From contig MGZZ01000194.1 in NCBI GenBank assembly GCA_001802795.1, forward strand, positions 1-35,400: DNA of 35,400 nucleotides. The letters are read 5' to 3'. The stretch comes from Ignavibacteria bacterium GWC2_36_12 (GTDB taxonomy: Bacteria; Bacteroidota; Ignavibacteria; Ignavibacteriales; Ignavibacteriaceae). Position numbers and translations under genes: made by a program. The notes under the pieces are model-generated. The model was not told the DNA's origin, ran no database searches, and saw only the letters and a program-made list of their open reading frames with translations. Of this stretch, positions 8,369-17,937 are shown one piece after another; within the stretch, counting starts at the first letter, position 1, and every line of letters starts with the position of its first letter.

Positions 8369-9259
8369 ATGTTGATTAAAATGAAATCCCGCAGAGCGGG
8401 AAAAACGTCAATTAATTTTATTATCATTTTTTTTGTTCTGATAACGAGCAGTGAAATTACCTGCCAGTCAAATATGTATTCCGACAATTCCAGATGGACT
8501 CTATCAACATCATTCCAGGTTACCGGCGGCGGTTATATTTATAACGAATACAATATACTATATCTCCTTTATGGAGGTATTCGATATCAGAATAAAAATC
8601 TCAGCTTATATGGATATATCCCTGTTGTCGCTCAAAACAATCCCGGGCTTACACAATCCGGGATGATGATAATTCCTACCGGCAGAGAAAATGAAGGAGA
8701 AGGTGGTATGATGAATGGGGGTAATATGCATGGAGAAAATAATTCTTTGAGCCAAACTTCCATGATGAATACTCAAATATCTCTCGGTGATTTTTATTTA
8801 TACGGTTCGTACCAGTTACTAAATGAAATTGATAACCCGTTGGACATTTTCATTAATCCGGGTATAAAATTTCCTACTGCCACCGGAAGCTCAGGAATTG
8901 GAACAGGACAGTTTGATTACAGTCTGTCTCTGAATTTTCGCAGGTCAATTGAATCATTTGTTATTCTTGCTGAAGCCGGTTTTATTAAACTAGGAAACCC
9001 GGACGGCGTTGATTATAAAGACCCGTTCACTTACGGATTTGGTCTGGGAAAATTTATATCGCAGGGCGGAAGTTCTGTTTTGTTTTATTTCAATTCTTAT
9101 ACAAAGATATTGGATAACTATGAACCTCCCCGCCAGGTTACTCTCGGCTTAAATCTTAAGCTCGATTCAACAAAATCTCTCTCATTCATAGGTTCCAAGG
9201 GACTTAGCAGCTATAGCCCGGACTTTAGTGCAAGTGCAGGAATTAATTTTAACTTGTAA
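8369..9259 (+). CDS. Outer-membrane beta-barrel-like protein with a Met-rich loop
   Basis: Signal peptide, beta-rich repeats, terminal ...SASAGINFNL; insert GGMMNGGNMHGENNSLSQTSMMN. Confidence 0.6.
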   Translation: MLIKMKSRRAGKTSINFIIIFFVLITSSEITCQSNMYSDNSRWTLSTSFQVTGGGYIYNEYNILYLLYGGIRYQNKNLSLYGYIPVVAQNNPGLTQSGMMIIPTGRENEGEGGMMNGGNMHGENNSLSQTSMMNTQISLGDFYLYGSYQLLNEIDNPLDIFINPGIKFPTATGSSGIGTGQFDYSLSLNFRRSIESFVILAEAGFIKLGNPDGVDYKDPFTYGFGLGKFISQGGSSVLFYFNSYTKILDNYEPPRQVTLGLNLKLDSTKSLSFIGSKGLSSYSPDFSASAGINFNL

Positions 9260-9304
9260 AATTCACCAGGGCAAGTAATTTTTAAAAATAAGGAAGGAGT
9301 TTTT

Positions 9305-10366
9305 ATGCAGTTAGTACCCGATTGGGCACCGAACATTCATCCAATGATAATTCACTTTCCGTTAGTTCTTCTAATCTTTGCAGTATTATTTGATACCGCG
9401 GGATTGATATTAAAAAAATTCACGTGGTTAGAAAAGTCTGCACTCTTATTATACCTGCTGGGAACTATAGCCGCAGGAGTTGCTTTTCTAACAGGAAGAA
9501 CCGCAGCAGATGGTCTGGACATTCCGGTAATTGCTTTGCGGGCTGTAAACGATCATGCTGATTGGGCAGAAATTACTTTATGGTTCTTCATTATCTATAC
9601 AATAGTTCGTTTTAGTTTTGCTTTTGGATTTAAGTTTATACCATTTGCAAAAATTATTATAATTCCTGTTATTCTGATAGGATTTACAGGCATTTACTTT
9701 TTGTATAATACCGGTGATCGTGGTGCGAACTTAGTCTTTGGATATGGATTGGGTACAGGAAATATCATCAAATCAGGAGATGAAACAAAAGGAACAACAG
9801 GTAAAGAACAGATTTCTGATTCAACTTTTACTGTAAGAAAAAATGGTTCATGGAAATTAATTGCTGATACGGGTGTCATTAAAGTTTTATCCGAGAAATT
9901 CAAAAGGGTAGTGGGTTCGCTTGAAGAACTCAGCCCAATGTATGATCCGGACAATTCTGTTTTAATGTTTCATAAAATAAAAGAAGTACTGTTTGTTTAT
10001 GATAATAAACTAAAAGGAGTTCAGGTCACTGCAAAAGTTAATATCGATGATCTCAATGGTGAACTGGAATTGGTGCATCACTTCATTGATAAAAATAACT
10101 ATGATTTCCTCGGTTTAAGAAATGGAGAAATTTCTCTATCAAGAATAAGTAATGGTGAAATTAAAATCTTCGAGAAAGAAAAATTTCAAAGTAAAGGATG
10201 GATTGAAATAAAAGTTGTCAGCGAAGGCACTCATTTCAGAGGTTATGTAAATAATAAAATGATTGTACACGGGCATGGAAGTGAATCCAATCCCGGCAGT
10301 GTTGGAATAAAAATCACCGGTACAGGAATCATAAGCATTAAAGTGATTGATGCTGAAGCTCTTTAA
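9305..10366 (+). CDS. DUF2231-like membrane domain with a C-terminal jelly-roll-like domain
   Basis: 'NIHPMIIHFPLVLLIFAVLFDTAGLI...' DUF2231-like N-terminus; C-terminal FDNKLKGVQVTAKVN...GWIEIKVVSEGTHFRGYVNNK like DUF1080/LamG-type folds. Confidence 0.6.
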   Translation: MQLVPDWAPNIHPMIIHFPLVLLIFAVLFDTAGLILKKFTWLEKSALLLYLLGTIAAGVAFLTGRTAADGLDIPVIALRAVNDHADWAEITLWFFIIYTIVRFSFAFGFKFIPFAKIIIIPVILIGFTGIYFLYNTGDRGANLVFGYGLGTGNIIKSGDETKGTTGKEQISDSTFTVRKNGSWKLIADTGVIKVLSEKFKRVVGSLEELSPMYDPDNSVLMFHKIKEVLFVYDNKLKGVQVTAKVNIDDLNGELELVHHFIDKNNYDFLGLRNGEISLSRISNGEIKIFEKEKFQSKGWIEIKVVSEGTHFRGYVNNKMIVHGHGSESNPGSVGIKITGTGIISIKVIDAEAL

Positions 10367-10381
10367 GAAGGATTTAGAATT

Positions 10382-10477
10382 ATGGAAATAATAGTTGGTT
10401 TAGGCTTTATTGGCTTAGTAGCATTTTTTGCTATCAGAAAAGCTAAAAAAGCTGGAAAAAAAGATTGTTGCAAGTAA
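10382..10477 (+). CDS. 31-aa single-TM Cys-tailed miniprotein (FeoB-associated Cys-rich membrane protein-like)
   Basis: Manual translation MEIIVGLGFIGLVAFFAIRKAKKAGKKDCCK*; a close homologue is encoded in disrupted form at 17242..17362, supporting that it is a real gene. Confidence 0.65.
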   Translation: MEIIVGLGFIGLVAFFAIRKAKKAGKKDCCK

Positions 10478-10770
10478 AGTTTTTTATTTGAACAAACCCT
10501 TCATCTTAGTGAAAAAACAAAGGGTCTACTTTCTGCATATTGAGATTGTTAATTAATAAATAATATTTCAGCAAAGACATGAAATTTTAATCTGCCAACT
10601 CTTGAGATTATTTTAAAGGTTATCTTATGGTTTGTTGCCCAAATCAAAAGATAACCTGGTTAATTGAAACGTTTATAAAATTAGGAGAACTTAATGGAGA
10701 TATTGCTATGGGAAAAAATAGATAGTCTCTCAATTAAAAGAGTAACTGCTATAAAATTCTGGAGCTAAAA

Positions 10771-13700
10771 ATGAAAAGCAAAATCTCTGTTACCATTTTT
10801 TTACTTACAACCTTTGTATTTCCAAATGAACCTATTAAAATTATTTCATCCGGTTTCAAATCAATTCTTATTGAATTTACTCCTCAATATTTTGAAACTA
10901 CAGAACAAATAATTAATAACCAGAAATTTCTAAATATCGGTTTTGCTTTTGGATATACTAATTCGGATAAATTAGGTGAGCCAGAAGTTCCTGGATATAG
11001 TTTCAATGTTGGTGTTCCTTCAGAAACAGGAAATACCATTGAAGTATTAAATTCAGTTTATACCGAGATTGATGGAAAAGTAATACCAATACCTAAAATG
11101 GTTAAGGATGGAAATTTTGATCGTTTTGAATATGAACTTAATGAAAATTATTATAAATATACTCCCTCTGAAGATCTTGTGGCTTTTGGTGGGTTTGGAA
11201 TTTTAAGAGATATTAAAACACAAAGTATAAAAATTCTGCCGGTTAAATTTGATCCTTCTGCCGATAAAATAAAACTTTATTCAAAAATTATTTTCAGAAT
11301 TAATTTTGCTCCTGCTGCAGTAAATTCAAACGAACAAGATGACGATCTTGTTTCAGGCGCTGTAATAAATAATGAAGTCGCAAATCATTGGAAACAGAAT
11401 ACGGATCGAATGTTTAAAGGAAATTTGGTAACAAGTAGCGTTCTTGCACAAGGTACATGGGTAAGATTTGAAGCACCGCAGGAGGGTTTTTATAAAATTA
11501 CCAGCTCAATGTTAAACTCATATGGCATAGACGCAGCTTCTGTTGATCCGCGGACAATAAAAATTTATAACAATGGTGGAAAAATGCTGCCTGAGAATGC
11601 AGGTTTGCCGCGACCGACTGATCTTGTTGAGAATGCAATCTGGATTATTGGCGAAGAGGATGGCAGGTTCGATGAGAATGATTATATTTTTTTCTATGGA
11701 AGAGGGAACAGTTTTTGGGATTATGACACTACTTCCCGAACGATTAAAAGATATTCTCATTTGTATTCAAAGGAAAATTTTTACTGGATAACTTTTAGTG
11801 GAGCTAACGGAAAGAGAATTCAGGAAAAACCCGGGTTGAATACAACTCCGACTTACACACAAACTTCAACAGAGGCTTTTGCTGATTGGGATGTTGATAA
11901 AATAAATATTGGGCAGACCGGTAGATTATTTGCTGGCGATGATTTCTCCAATACAGTTATATCAAGAACATACATGAATAAACTAGACTATAGAGTTGAT
12001 GAAATCCCTATTAATTATCAATTCAGAATTATCAATTCATCACCATCAGTGATGCAATTCAAAGTTTATGAAAACTCAAATCAAATTCATTCTTCATCAA
12101 TTGGGGGATTAGGAATTTATTCTGCGGGAACTGAAAGAATATCAACTGCCAGCTATACTGGATCTTTACCTTCTGATAATCGGAGTGTTCTTAAATTTGA
12201 AATTGTTCCAACTTCTGTAACTTCTGTTGGATATCTTGATTACTTTGAAATCAGATATAAGAAAGAGCTTAAACCCACCAATAATTATTTACTCCTTTTC
12301 TCATACGACACAACTGCAACAATAGAGTACCGGCTCACTGATTTTCCAAATACAAATATTAAGGTTTTTGATATTACTGATTTTTCTAATATAAGATATA
12401 TAACAAATTTCGTAATTCTTAGTGGCAGTGAATGTCGTTTTCAGGCTTCAGAAATAAAAGGTTATGTTTCTAAATATTTAGCAGTCGGTAATGACGATTA
12501 TAAAACACCGTCAAACCCTGTTCGTATTGATAATTCTGATTTAAGAGGAATAACTGATGGGGCAAGGTTCATAATTATAACTCATAAAAATTTTATTGAT
12601 GCTGCAAACAGGTTAAAATCTTACAGAGAGAATCAGGCTAAAGTTCCTATTTCAACTATAGTTGTGGATGTACAAGAGATCTTTAATGAATTCTCCGGTG
12701 GTATTCTTGATGTTTCAGGAATAAGAGATTTTATAAAATATGCTTACGAGCATTGGGTCGTTGAACCGGAATATGTTCTTTTCTTTGGCAGCGGGAATTA
12801 TGATTATAAGAATATTGAAGGATATAACACCAATTTTGTCCCTACATGGCAGACAGAACAAAGCTTAAACCTGCTAAGTTCCTATACATCAGATGATTTT
12901 TATGTTAAGAAAGATCCAGGCATTGATCAATTTGTAGATTTTGCTTCAGGCAGGATAACAGTTAAAAATTTAAATGAAGCACAAAAAATTGTTGATAAAA
13001 TTATTTATTATGAAAATAATAATGATATAGGATTATGGAGAAATCTTATTACTCTTGTTGCAGATGATGCTTATACAACTGAGGGATATGAAGGAAATAT
13101 TCATACTCCACAATCTGAAAATCTTGCAGGTACTATACCAGATTATTATGATCTTAATAAAATATATATGATAAATTATCCGGTTGTTTTAACCGGAAGC
13201 GGTAAAAGAATGCCGGAGGTTAATAAGGCAATTGTTAATGCAATTAATGAAGGTAATCTAATAATAAATTATATCGGGCATGGGAATCCTGAACTTTGGG
13301 CGCATGAAGTTGTCTTTGATAGAAATACTTCGCTTCCTCAATTTAAAAATGAGAACAGATATTTCTTTTTAGTTGCTGCAACCTGCAGTTTTGGATATTT
13401 TGATATTCCAAATTTTAGAAGTGCTTCTGAAGATATATTGCTTCTGGAAAATGCAGGATCAATTGCATCTTTAACTGCCTCAAGAGTTGTCTATTCTGCT
13501 CCTAACGCACGATATTCTTATGGTTTCTACGCAGAACTACTTACACCCAGAGATTCAGCTGGACTTTCGATTCCTATTGGAAAAGCAAATTTTAGAACAA
13601 AGATAAAACCAGAGAATACGGATGAAAATACCCAAAAATATTTTATCTTTGGAGATCCGACACTTCGTTTGCTTATTCCACGCTATACAGCGAGTATCGA

Positions 13701-14754
13701 TTTAATTAATAACCAATCAACAGCTTCACTTGATATACACATTAAAGCACTTGGCAGAGTAAACTTAAATGGAATTATAAAAGGACCTGATAATTCTTTA
13801 TGGGATAATTATAATGGTGAAGGTATATTAATTGTTTATGACTCGGAGAGAAATCAAACGGTTCAGATTAGACAAAATGAAAATTATACATACAAAGTTT
13901 CCGGCGGATTAATTTTCAGAGGAAGGTTATCAATTACAAACGGGAAATTTGATGCTGATTTTGTTATACCTAAAGATATTTCCTATGAGAATAAAAAAGG
14001 TAAAATTGTTTTTTATTTTTATAGTACTAATGAAGATGGACTCGGATACTCCAGTAAAGTTCTAGTGGGGGGAACCGATTCAACTGCTGCAAATGATGAA
14101 GCAGGTCCTGAAATAGATATTTATTTTGATGATCCTTCATATACAAACACTTACCTCATAAATCCGGATTCAAGATTAATTGTAAAGCTATTTGATGATA
14201 CAGGAATAAACACTACGGGAACGGGTATTGGTCATCAGCTTGAAGGTATATTGAATGAAAATGATGCTGCCCCTATTGATTTTTCAGGATTTTTCACAGG
14301 AGATCTTGATGCAGGTGGAAAATCCGGAGAGATAAATTATTTTTTTGATGATTTGGAAACAGGAGACTATAAACTTGATGTAAAAGCTTGGGATATATTT
14401 AATAATTTTTCGTCAGAGTCTGCTTATTTTTCTGTTGTAACCGGTAACGATCTTGTAGTAAGAGATGTTTATAATTACCCGAATCCATTTACATCCTCTA
14501 CAACATTTACATTTCAGCAGAATCTGAATTCTTCTTTAAATGTTGAAGTTAAAGTTTATACAATTGCCGGCAGATTAATAAAAGCAATTAAGAAAGAGGA
14601 TATCGCTGAAAAATTTATTACTATTTATTGGGATGGTAGAGATGATGATGGTGATCAGATTGCAAATGGTACTTATCTTTATAAGTTAAAAGTTGTTACA
14701 ACTGATGGTCAATATACTAAAAGCATCTTAGGAAAACTTGCTGTAATTAAATAA
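10771..14754 (+). CDS. porU: Type IX secretion sortase, PorU-like C25 (gingipain-type) peptidase
   Basis: C25 catalytic-like motifs (LIINYIGHGNPELWAHE; RYFFLVAATCSFGYFD), FGDPTLRL, C-terminal T9SS/FlgD-like domain NYPNPFTSSTTFTFQQ...NGTYLYKLKV. Confidence 0.85.
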   Translation: MKSKISVTIFLLTTFVFPNEPIKIISSGFKSILIEFTPQYFETTEQIINNQKFLNIGFAFGYTNSDKLGEPEVPGYSFNVGVPSETGNTIEVLNSVYTEIDGKVIPIPKMVKDGNFDRFEYELNENYYKYTPSEDLVAFGGFGILRDIKTQSIKILPVKFDPSADKIKLYSKIIFRINFAPAAVNSNEQDDDLVSGAVINNEVANHWKQNTDRMFKGNLVTSSVLAQGTWVRFEAPQEGFYKITSSMLNSYGIDAASVDPRTIKIYNNGGKMLPENAGLPRPTDLVENAIWIIGEEDGRFDENDYIFFYGRGNSFWDYDTTSRTIKRYSHLYSKENFYWITFSGANGKRIQEKPGLNTTPTYTQTSTEAFADWDVDKINIGQTGRLFAGDDFSNTVISRTYMNKLDYRVDEIPINYQFRIINSSPSVMQFKVYENSNQIHSSSIGGLGIYSAGTERISTASYTGSLPSDNRSVLKFEIVPTSVTSVGYLDYFEIRYKKELKPTNNYLLLFSYDTTATIEYRLTDFPNTNIKVFDITDFSNIRYITNFVILSGSECRFQASEIKGYVSKYLAVGNDDYKTPSNPVRIDNSDLRGITDGARFIIITHKNFIDAANRLKSYRENQAKVPISTIVVDVQEIFNEFSGGILDVSGIRDFIKYAYEHWVVEPEYVLFFGSGNYDYKNIEGYNTNFVPTWQTEQSLNLLSSYTSDDFYVKKDPGIDQFVDFASGRITVKNLNEAQKIVDKIIYYENNNDIGLWRNLITLVADDAYTTEGYEGNIHTPQSENLAGTIPDYYDLNKIYMINYPVVLTGSGKRMPEVNKAIVNAINEGNLIINYIGHGNPELWAHEVVFDRNTSLPQFKNENRYFFLVAATCSFGYFDIPNFRSASEDILLLENAGSIASLTASRVVYSAPNARYSYGFYAELLTPRDSAGLSIPIGKANFRTKIKPENTDENTQKYFIFGDPTLRLLIPRYTASIDLINNQSTASLDIHIKALGRVNLNGIIKGPDNSLWDNYNGEGILIVYDSERNQTVQIRQNENYTYKVSGGLIFRGRLSITNGKFDADFVIPKDISYENKKGKIVFYFYSTNEDGLGYSSKVLVGGTDSTAANDEAGPEIDIYFDDPSYTNTYLINPDSRLIVKLFDDTGINTTGTGIGHQLEGILNENDAAPIDFSGFFTGDLDAGGKSGEINYFFDDLETGDYKLDVKAWDIFNNFSSESAYFSVVTGNDLVVRDVYNYPNPFTSSTTFTFQQNLNSSLNVEVKVYTIAGRLIKAIKKEDIAEKFITIYWDGRDDDGDQIANGTYLYKLKVVTTDGQYTKSILGKLAVIK

Positions 14755-14899
14755 CGATTTTTCTGTTTATTAAAATTCTTTTTAAATAGAGTCTGCCGTT
14801 ATGATGAAATGAAACTCCAATAAAAAGCGTTGTTTAATATCGCTGTAAGTCTAAACATTCCTGTTTAAGAAAAAATTTAGAAAGAACTTAGAGGAAAAA

Positions 14900-16963
14900 A
14901 TGGAACATGAAAATCACAACCATTCTGAAATGATGAAAGGACAGCAGACACATCACATGCATCATCAACATCATAAAAGCGAAGACAAAAAGATGCAGCA
15001 TACAAAAAGTCATAATCAGCATGAAGGTCATAGCATTTCGGATTTCAAGAAAAGGTTCTGGGTATCTTTAATAGTAACAATTCCAATCCTTTTTCTCTCC
15101 CATATGTTAAGAGAACTCTTTGGTTTAGGTGATGCACTTCAGTTTGAAGGTGATGTTTATATTCTTTTTACTCTCTCATCTTTTGTCTTTTTTTATGGCG
15201 GTCTCCCGTTTCTTAAAGGAATTGTTAATGAACTGAAGCACGGTAAACCGGGAATGATGACTCTTATTGCACTAGCAATAACAGTTGCTTTTGTATATAG
15301 CTGCGCAGTTGTATTTGGTTTGGAAGGAGACATTTTTTTTTGGGAGCTGGCAACTTTAATTGATATAATGCTTCTCGGTCATTGGGTTGAAATGCGTTCA
15401 ATTATGGGTGCTTCAAGAGCATTGGAAGAATTAGTAAAACTTATGCCCGCGGAGGCTCACTTATTAAAAGAGAACGGCGAAACTGTGGACATACCTATAG
15501 AAGATTTAAAGCACCAGGATAAAATTTTAGTAAAACCGGGCGAAAAAGTTCCTGCAGATGGAAGGATAATAAAAGGTCAAACATCTGTTAATGAATCTAT
15601 GCTTACAGGCGAGTCATCTCCTGTTTCGAAAACCGAGGGCGGTACTGTAATAGGCGGAGCTATTAATGGTGAAGGTTCTATCAGGATAGAAGTGGAAAAA
15701 ATTGGCGATGAAGGATTTTTATCACAGGTAATTAAGATGGTTCTGGATGCACAGGAAAGTAAATCAAGAACTCAGGATCTCGCTAATCGTGCCGCCTTCT
15801 GGCTTACAATGCTTGCTATTTTTGGCGGCGCTGCTACAATGTTAATTTGGCTTTTTGCTGCAGGCGAAACCTTTAATTTTGCACTTACCAGAACTGTTAC
15901 TGTAATGATAATAACTTGTCCTCACGCTCTCGGGCTGGCTATACCGCTTGTTGTTGCAGTATCTACAACTCTATCTGCAAAAAAAGGATTGCTTATTAGA
16001 AATAGGACAGCTTTTGAAAATGCACGGGATATAAATGCTATAGTATTTGATAAAACAGGCACACTTACTAAGGGAGAATTTGGCATCACTGATGTAATAA
16101 TATTTGGTGATTCTCTTAGCAAAGAGGAAGTGATAAAATATGCAGCATCGGTGGAAGCCGAATCAGAACATCCGATTGCTAAAGCAATAGAAAATTCATC
16201 TAAAGAAAAATTTGAAGTTATTAATTTTAATGCTATTCCCGGCAAAGGTGCGGAAGGTTCCGTAAGTGGGAAGAATATTAAAGTTGTAAGTCCCGGTTAT
16301 TTAAAAGAAAAGAAAATTGAACTAATTAATACCTCTAAAATAAATGATCTGTCCGCTGAAGGCAAAACTGTTGTATTCCTATTAATAAATGAAGAAGTAA
16401 TTGCAGCGATAGCTCTTGCAGATATGGTGAGAGAAGAATCAAAGGAAGCAGTTAAACAATTAAAAGCAATGGGAATAAAATCTATAATGTTAACAGGCGA
16501 TAATAAATATGCTGCTAAGTGGGTTGCCGATCAAATAGGCATTGATGAATATTTTGCAGAAGTTTTACCTGATAAAAAAGCTGAAAAAATTAAAGAGGTT
16601 CAGGCACGCGGTTTAAAAGTTGCTATGACTGGAGACGGCGTAAACGATGCACCGGCTCTTGCACAGGCTAATGTTGGTATTGCAGTTGGTGCAGGAACTG
16701 ATGTTGCAATTGAGACTGCCGATATAATTTTGGTGAGAAGCAATCCGTATGATGTCGTCTCATTAATAAAATTTGCACGTGCTACTTATAAAAAAATGGT
16801 TCAGAATTTATTATGGGCAACTGGTTATAATATTGTTGCTATCCCGTTGGCAGCGGGTGTTTTATATTCGGCGGGTATAATTTTAAGTCCGGCGCTTGGT
16901 GCAGTATTAATGTCTGTAAGTACTATAATTGTTGCAATAAATGCAAAATTGTTGAGAGTCTGA
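14900..16963 (+). CDS. copB: Copper-translocating P-type ATPase, CopB-like (CPH motif)
   Basis: His/Met-rich N-terminus (HHMHHQHHKSEDKKMQH), DKTGTLTKGEF, TGES, GDGVNDAPAL, TM motif ITCPHALGLAIP. Confidence 0.93.
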   Translation: MEHENHNHSEMMKGQQTHHMHHQHHKSEDKKMQHTKSHNQHEGHSISDFKKRFWVSLIVTIPILFLSHMLRELFGLGDALQFEGDVYILFTLSSFVFFYGGLPFLKGIVNELKHGKPGMMTLIALAITVAFVYSCAVVFGLEGDIFFWELATLIDIMLLGHWVEMRSIMGASRALEELVKLMPAEAHLLKENGETVDIPIEDLKHQDKILVKPGEKVPADGRIIKGQTSVNESMLTGESSPVSKTEGGTVIGGAINGEGSIRIEVEKIGDEGFLSQVIKMVLDAQESKSRTQDLANRAAFWLTMLAIFGGAATMLIWLFAAGETFNFALTRTVTVMIITCPHALGLAIPLVVAVSTTLSAKKGLLIRNRTAFENARDINAIVFDKTGTLTKGEFGITDVIIFGDSLSKEEVIKYAASVEAESEHPIAKAIENSSKEKFEVINFNAIPGKGAEGSVSGKNIKVVSPGYLKEKKIELINTSKINDLSAEGKTVVFLLINEEVIAAIALADMVREESKEAVKQLKAMGIKSIMLTGDNKYAAKWVADQIGIDEYFAEVLPDKKAEKIKEVQARGLKVAMTGDGVNDAPALAQANVGIAVGAGTDVAIETADIILVRSNPYDVVSLIKFARATYKKMVQNLLWATGYNIVAIPLAAGVLYSAGIILSPALGAVLMSVSTIIVAINAKLLRV

Positions 16964-17000
16964 ATCAATTTTAAAAAAAACCAAAAGAATCTATAGTTAA

Positions 17001-17138
17001 ACCGTAGTACAAAGTTTGTTCTATTGTAAAACTTATGGTTTTTGTTGCGGTGGCTGCGATTCAAAATTTGAAAAAGATCCTGAAAAATATTCGAAGAATC
17101 TTAGTGAAGATGGTACTGAGTTCATTGGAAAGAAATAA
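17001..17138 (+). pseudogene. YHS-domain protein C-terminal remnant
   Basis: Manual translation TVVQSLFYCKTYGFCCGGCDSKFEKDPEKYSKNLSEDGTEFIGKK*; stop codon immediately upstream and no start or N-terminal half. Confidence 0.65.
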
Positions 17139-17241
17139 TACAAGAGTAAATGTAAGTTCAGGTTCAGGGAATTACAAGATTGAAAGATTGCAAGATTAAA
17201 AGATTATCTTGCTCTTACACTTGAACTTAACCGGAGGTGAA

Positions 17242-17362
17242 TTGGAAATAATAGTCGGTTTAGGTTTTATAGGAATAATAGCTTTCATTGCTGCCAGGAA
17301 ATTTAATGGCATAGCCATTCCTTCGGAAGAAAGCGAATAAAGGGAAAGACTGCTGTAAGTAA
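17242..17362 (+). pseudogene. Second copy of the Cys-tailed miniprotein, interrupted by a 31-bp insertion
   Basis: TTG start after RBS GGAGG; LEIIVGLGFIGIIAFIAARK; removing 17302..17332 restores ...ARKANKGKDCCK* matching 10382..10477. Confidence 0.7.
17302..17332. mobile_element. 31-bp hairpin-bearing insertion in the miniprotein ORF
   Basis: tttaATGGCataGCCATTCCttcGGAAgaaa: two tandem small hairpins; absence restores the reading frame. Confidence 0.5.
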
Positions 17363-17379
17363 AGCCACAATTTATGAAG

Positions 17380-17766
17380 TCAGGATAAGCGAGCGTCTTT
17401 CTTATGTAATTCTATTACTTTCATTTTAATCCTATTTATAATGTCATCTGCATTGTTAAATACTTCTTCATTCCTGAATCTTAAAAAGATTATTCCTAGT
17501 GATTCTAAATAATCCTGCCTGTGCTTATCATATTCCAGTTCGTCGTCTGTTAAATGTGTACTTCCATCTATCTCAATTGCCAATCTGAGTTTTGCACAAT
17601 AGAAATCGAGAACATAATATTTGACACTAAACTGTCTTAAAAATCTTTCCCCTTCTATTTGTCTGCGACGGATATTTAACCATACAATCTTTTCCGCAAG
17701 AGTAATATTCTTTCTCAAATAACGCCGTTTTTCTTTTTCAGATTTCTTATTGAATAACTCTGTCAT
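17380..17766 (-). CDS. DUF559 (Vsr/endonuclease-like) protein
   Basis: NITLAEKIVWLNIRRRQIEGERFLRQFSVKYYVLDFYCAKLRLAIEIDGSTH...HRQDYLESLGIIFLRFRNEEV is typical DUF559. Confidence 0.9.
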   Translation of the reverse strand: MTELFNKKSEKEKRRYLRKNITLAEKIVWLNIRRRQIEGERFLRQFSVKYYVLDFYCAKLRLAIEIDGSTHLTDDELEYDKHRQDYLESLGIIFLRFRNEEVFNNADDIINRIKMKVIELHKKDARLS

Positions 17767-17917
17767 TGTTTCCTTGAAGAAGTTTTTAAATTAAAGTTTA
17801 CAAAATGATCTTTCAGAAGCAAATTTAAAAATGTCCTCCAGGGGTCGTTCCTCCCTTTTTAGAAAGAGAGAACGAAGGTGGGTTAGAAAGGAAAACAGAA
17901 CCCCACCCGTCCTCCCC

Positions 17918-17937
17918 CCTGTCTGCCGCCAGGCAGG
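17918..17937. repeat. CCTGYCTGCC...GGCAGG palindromic element
   Basis: CCTGTCTGCCGCCAGGCAGG; same family as 3403..3423 and 18101..18133. Confidence 0.6.

Noticed and set aside
8639-8666. ATCCCGG...CCGGGAT inverted repeat in the barrel-like gene
   Set aside because: Short 7-bp arms in well-formed coding sequence (NPGLTQSG), with no other copy seen; could easily be chance.
17480-17760. Considered the DUF559 protein as a Vsr mismatch-repair or restriction component
   Set aside because: No adjacent methyltransferase or restriction gene; kept only as a generic DUF559 protein.
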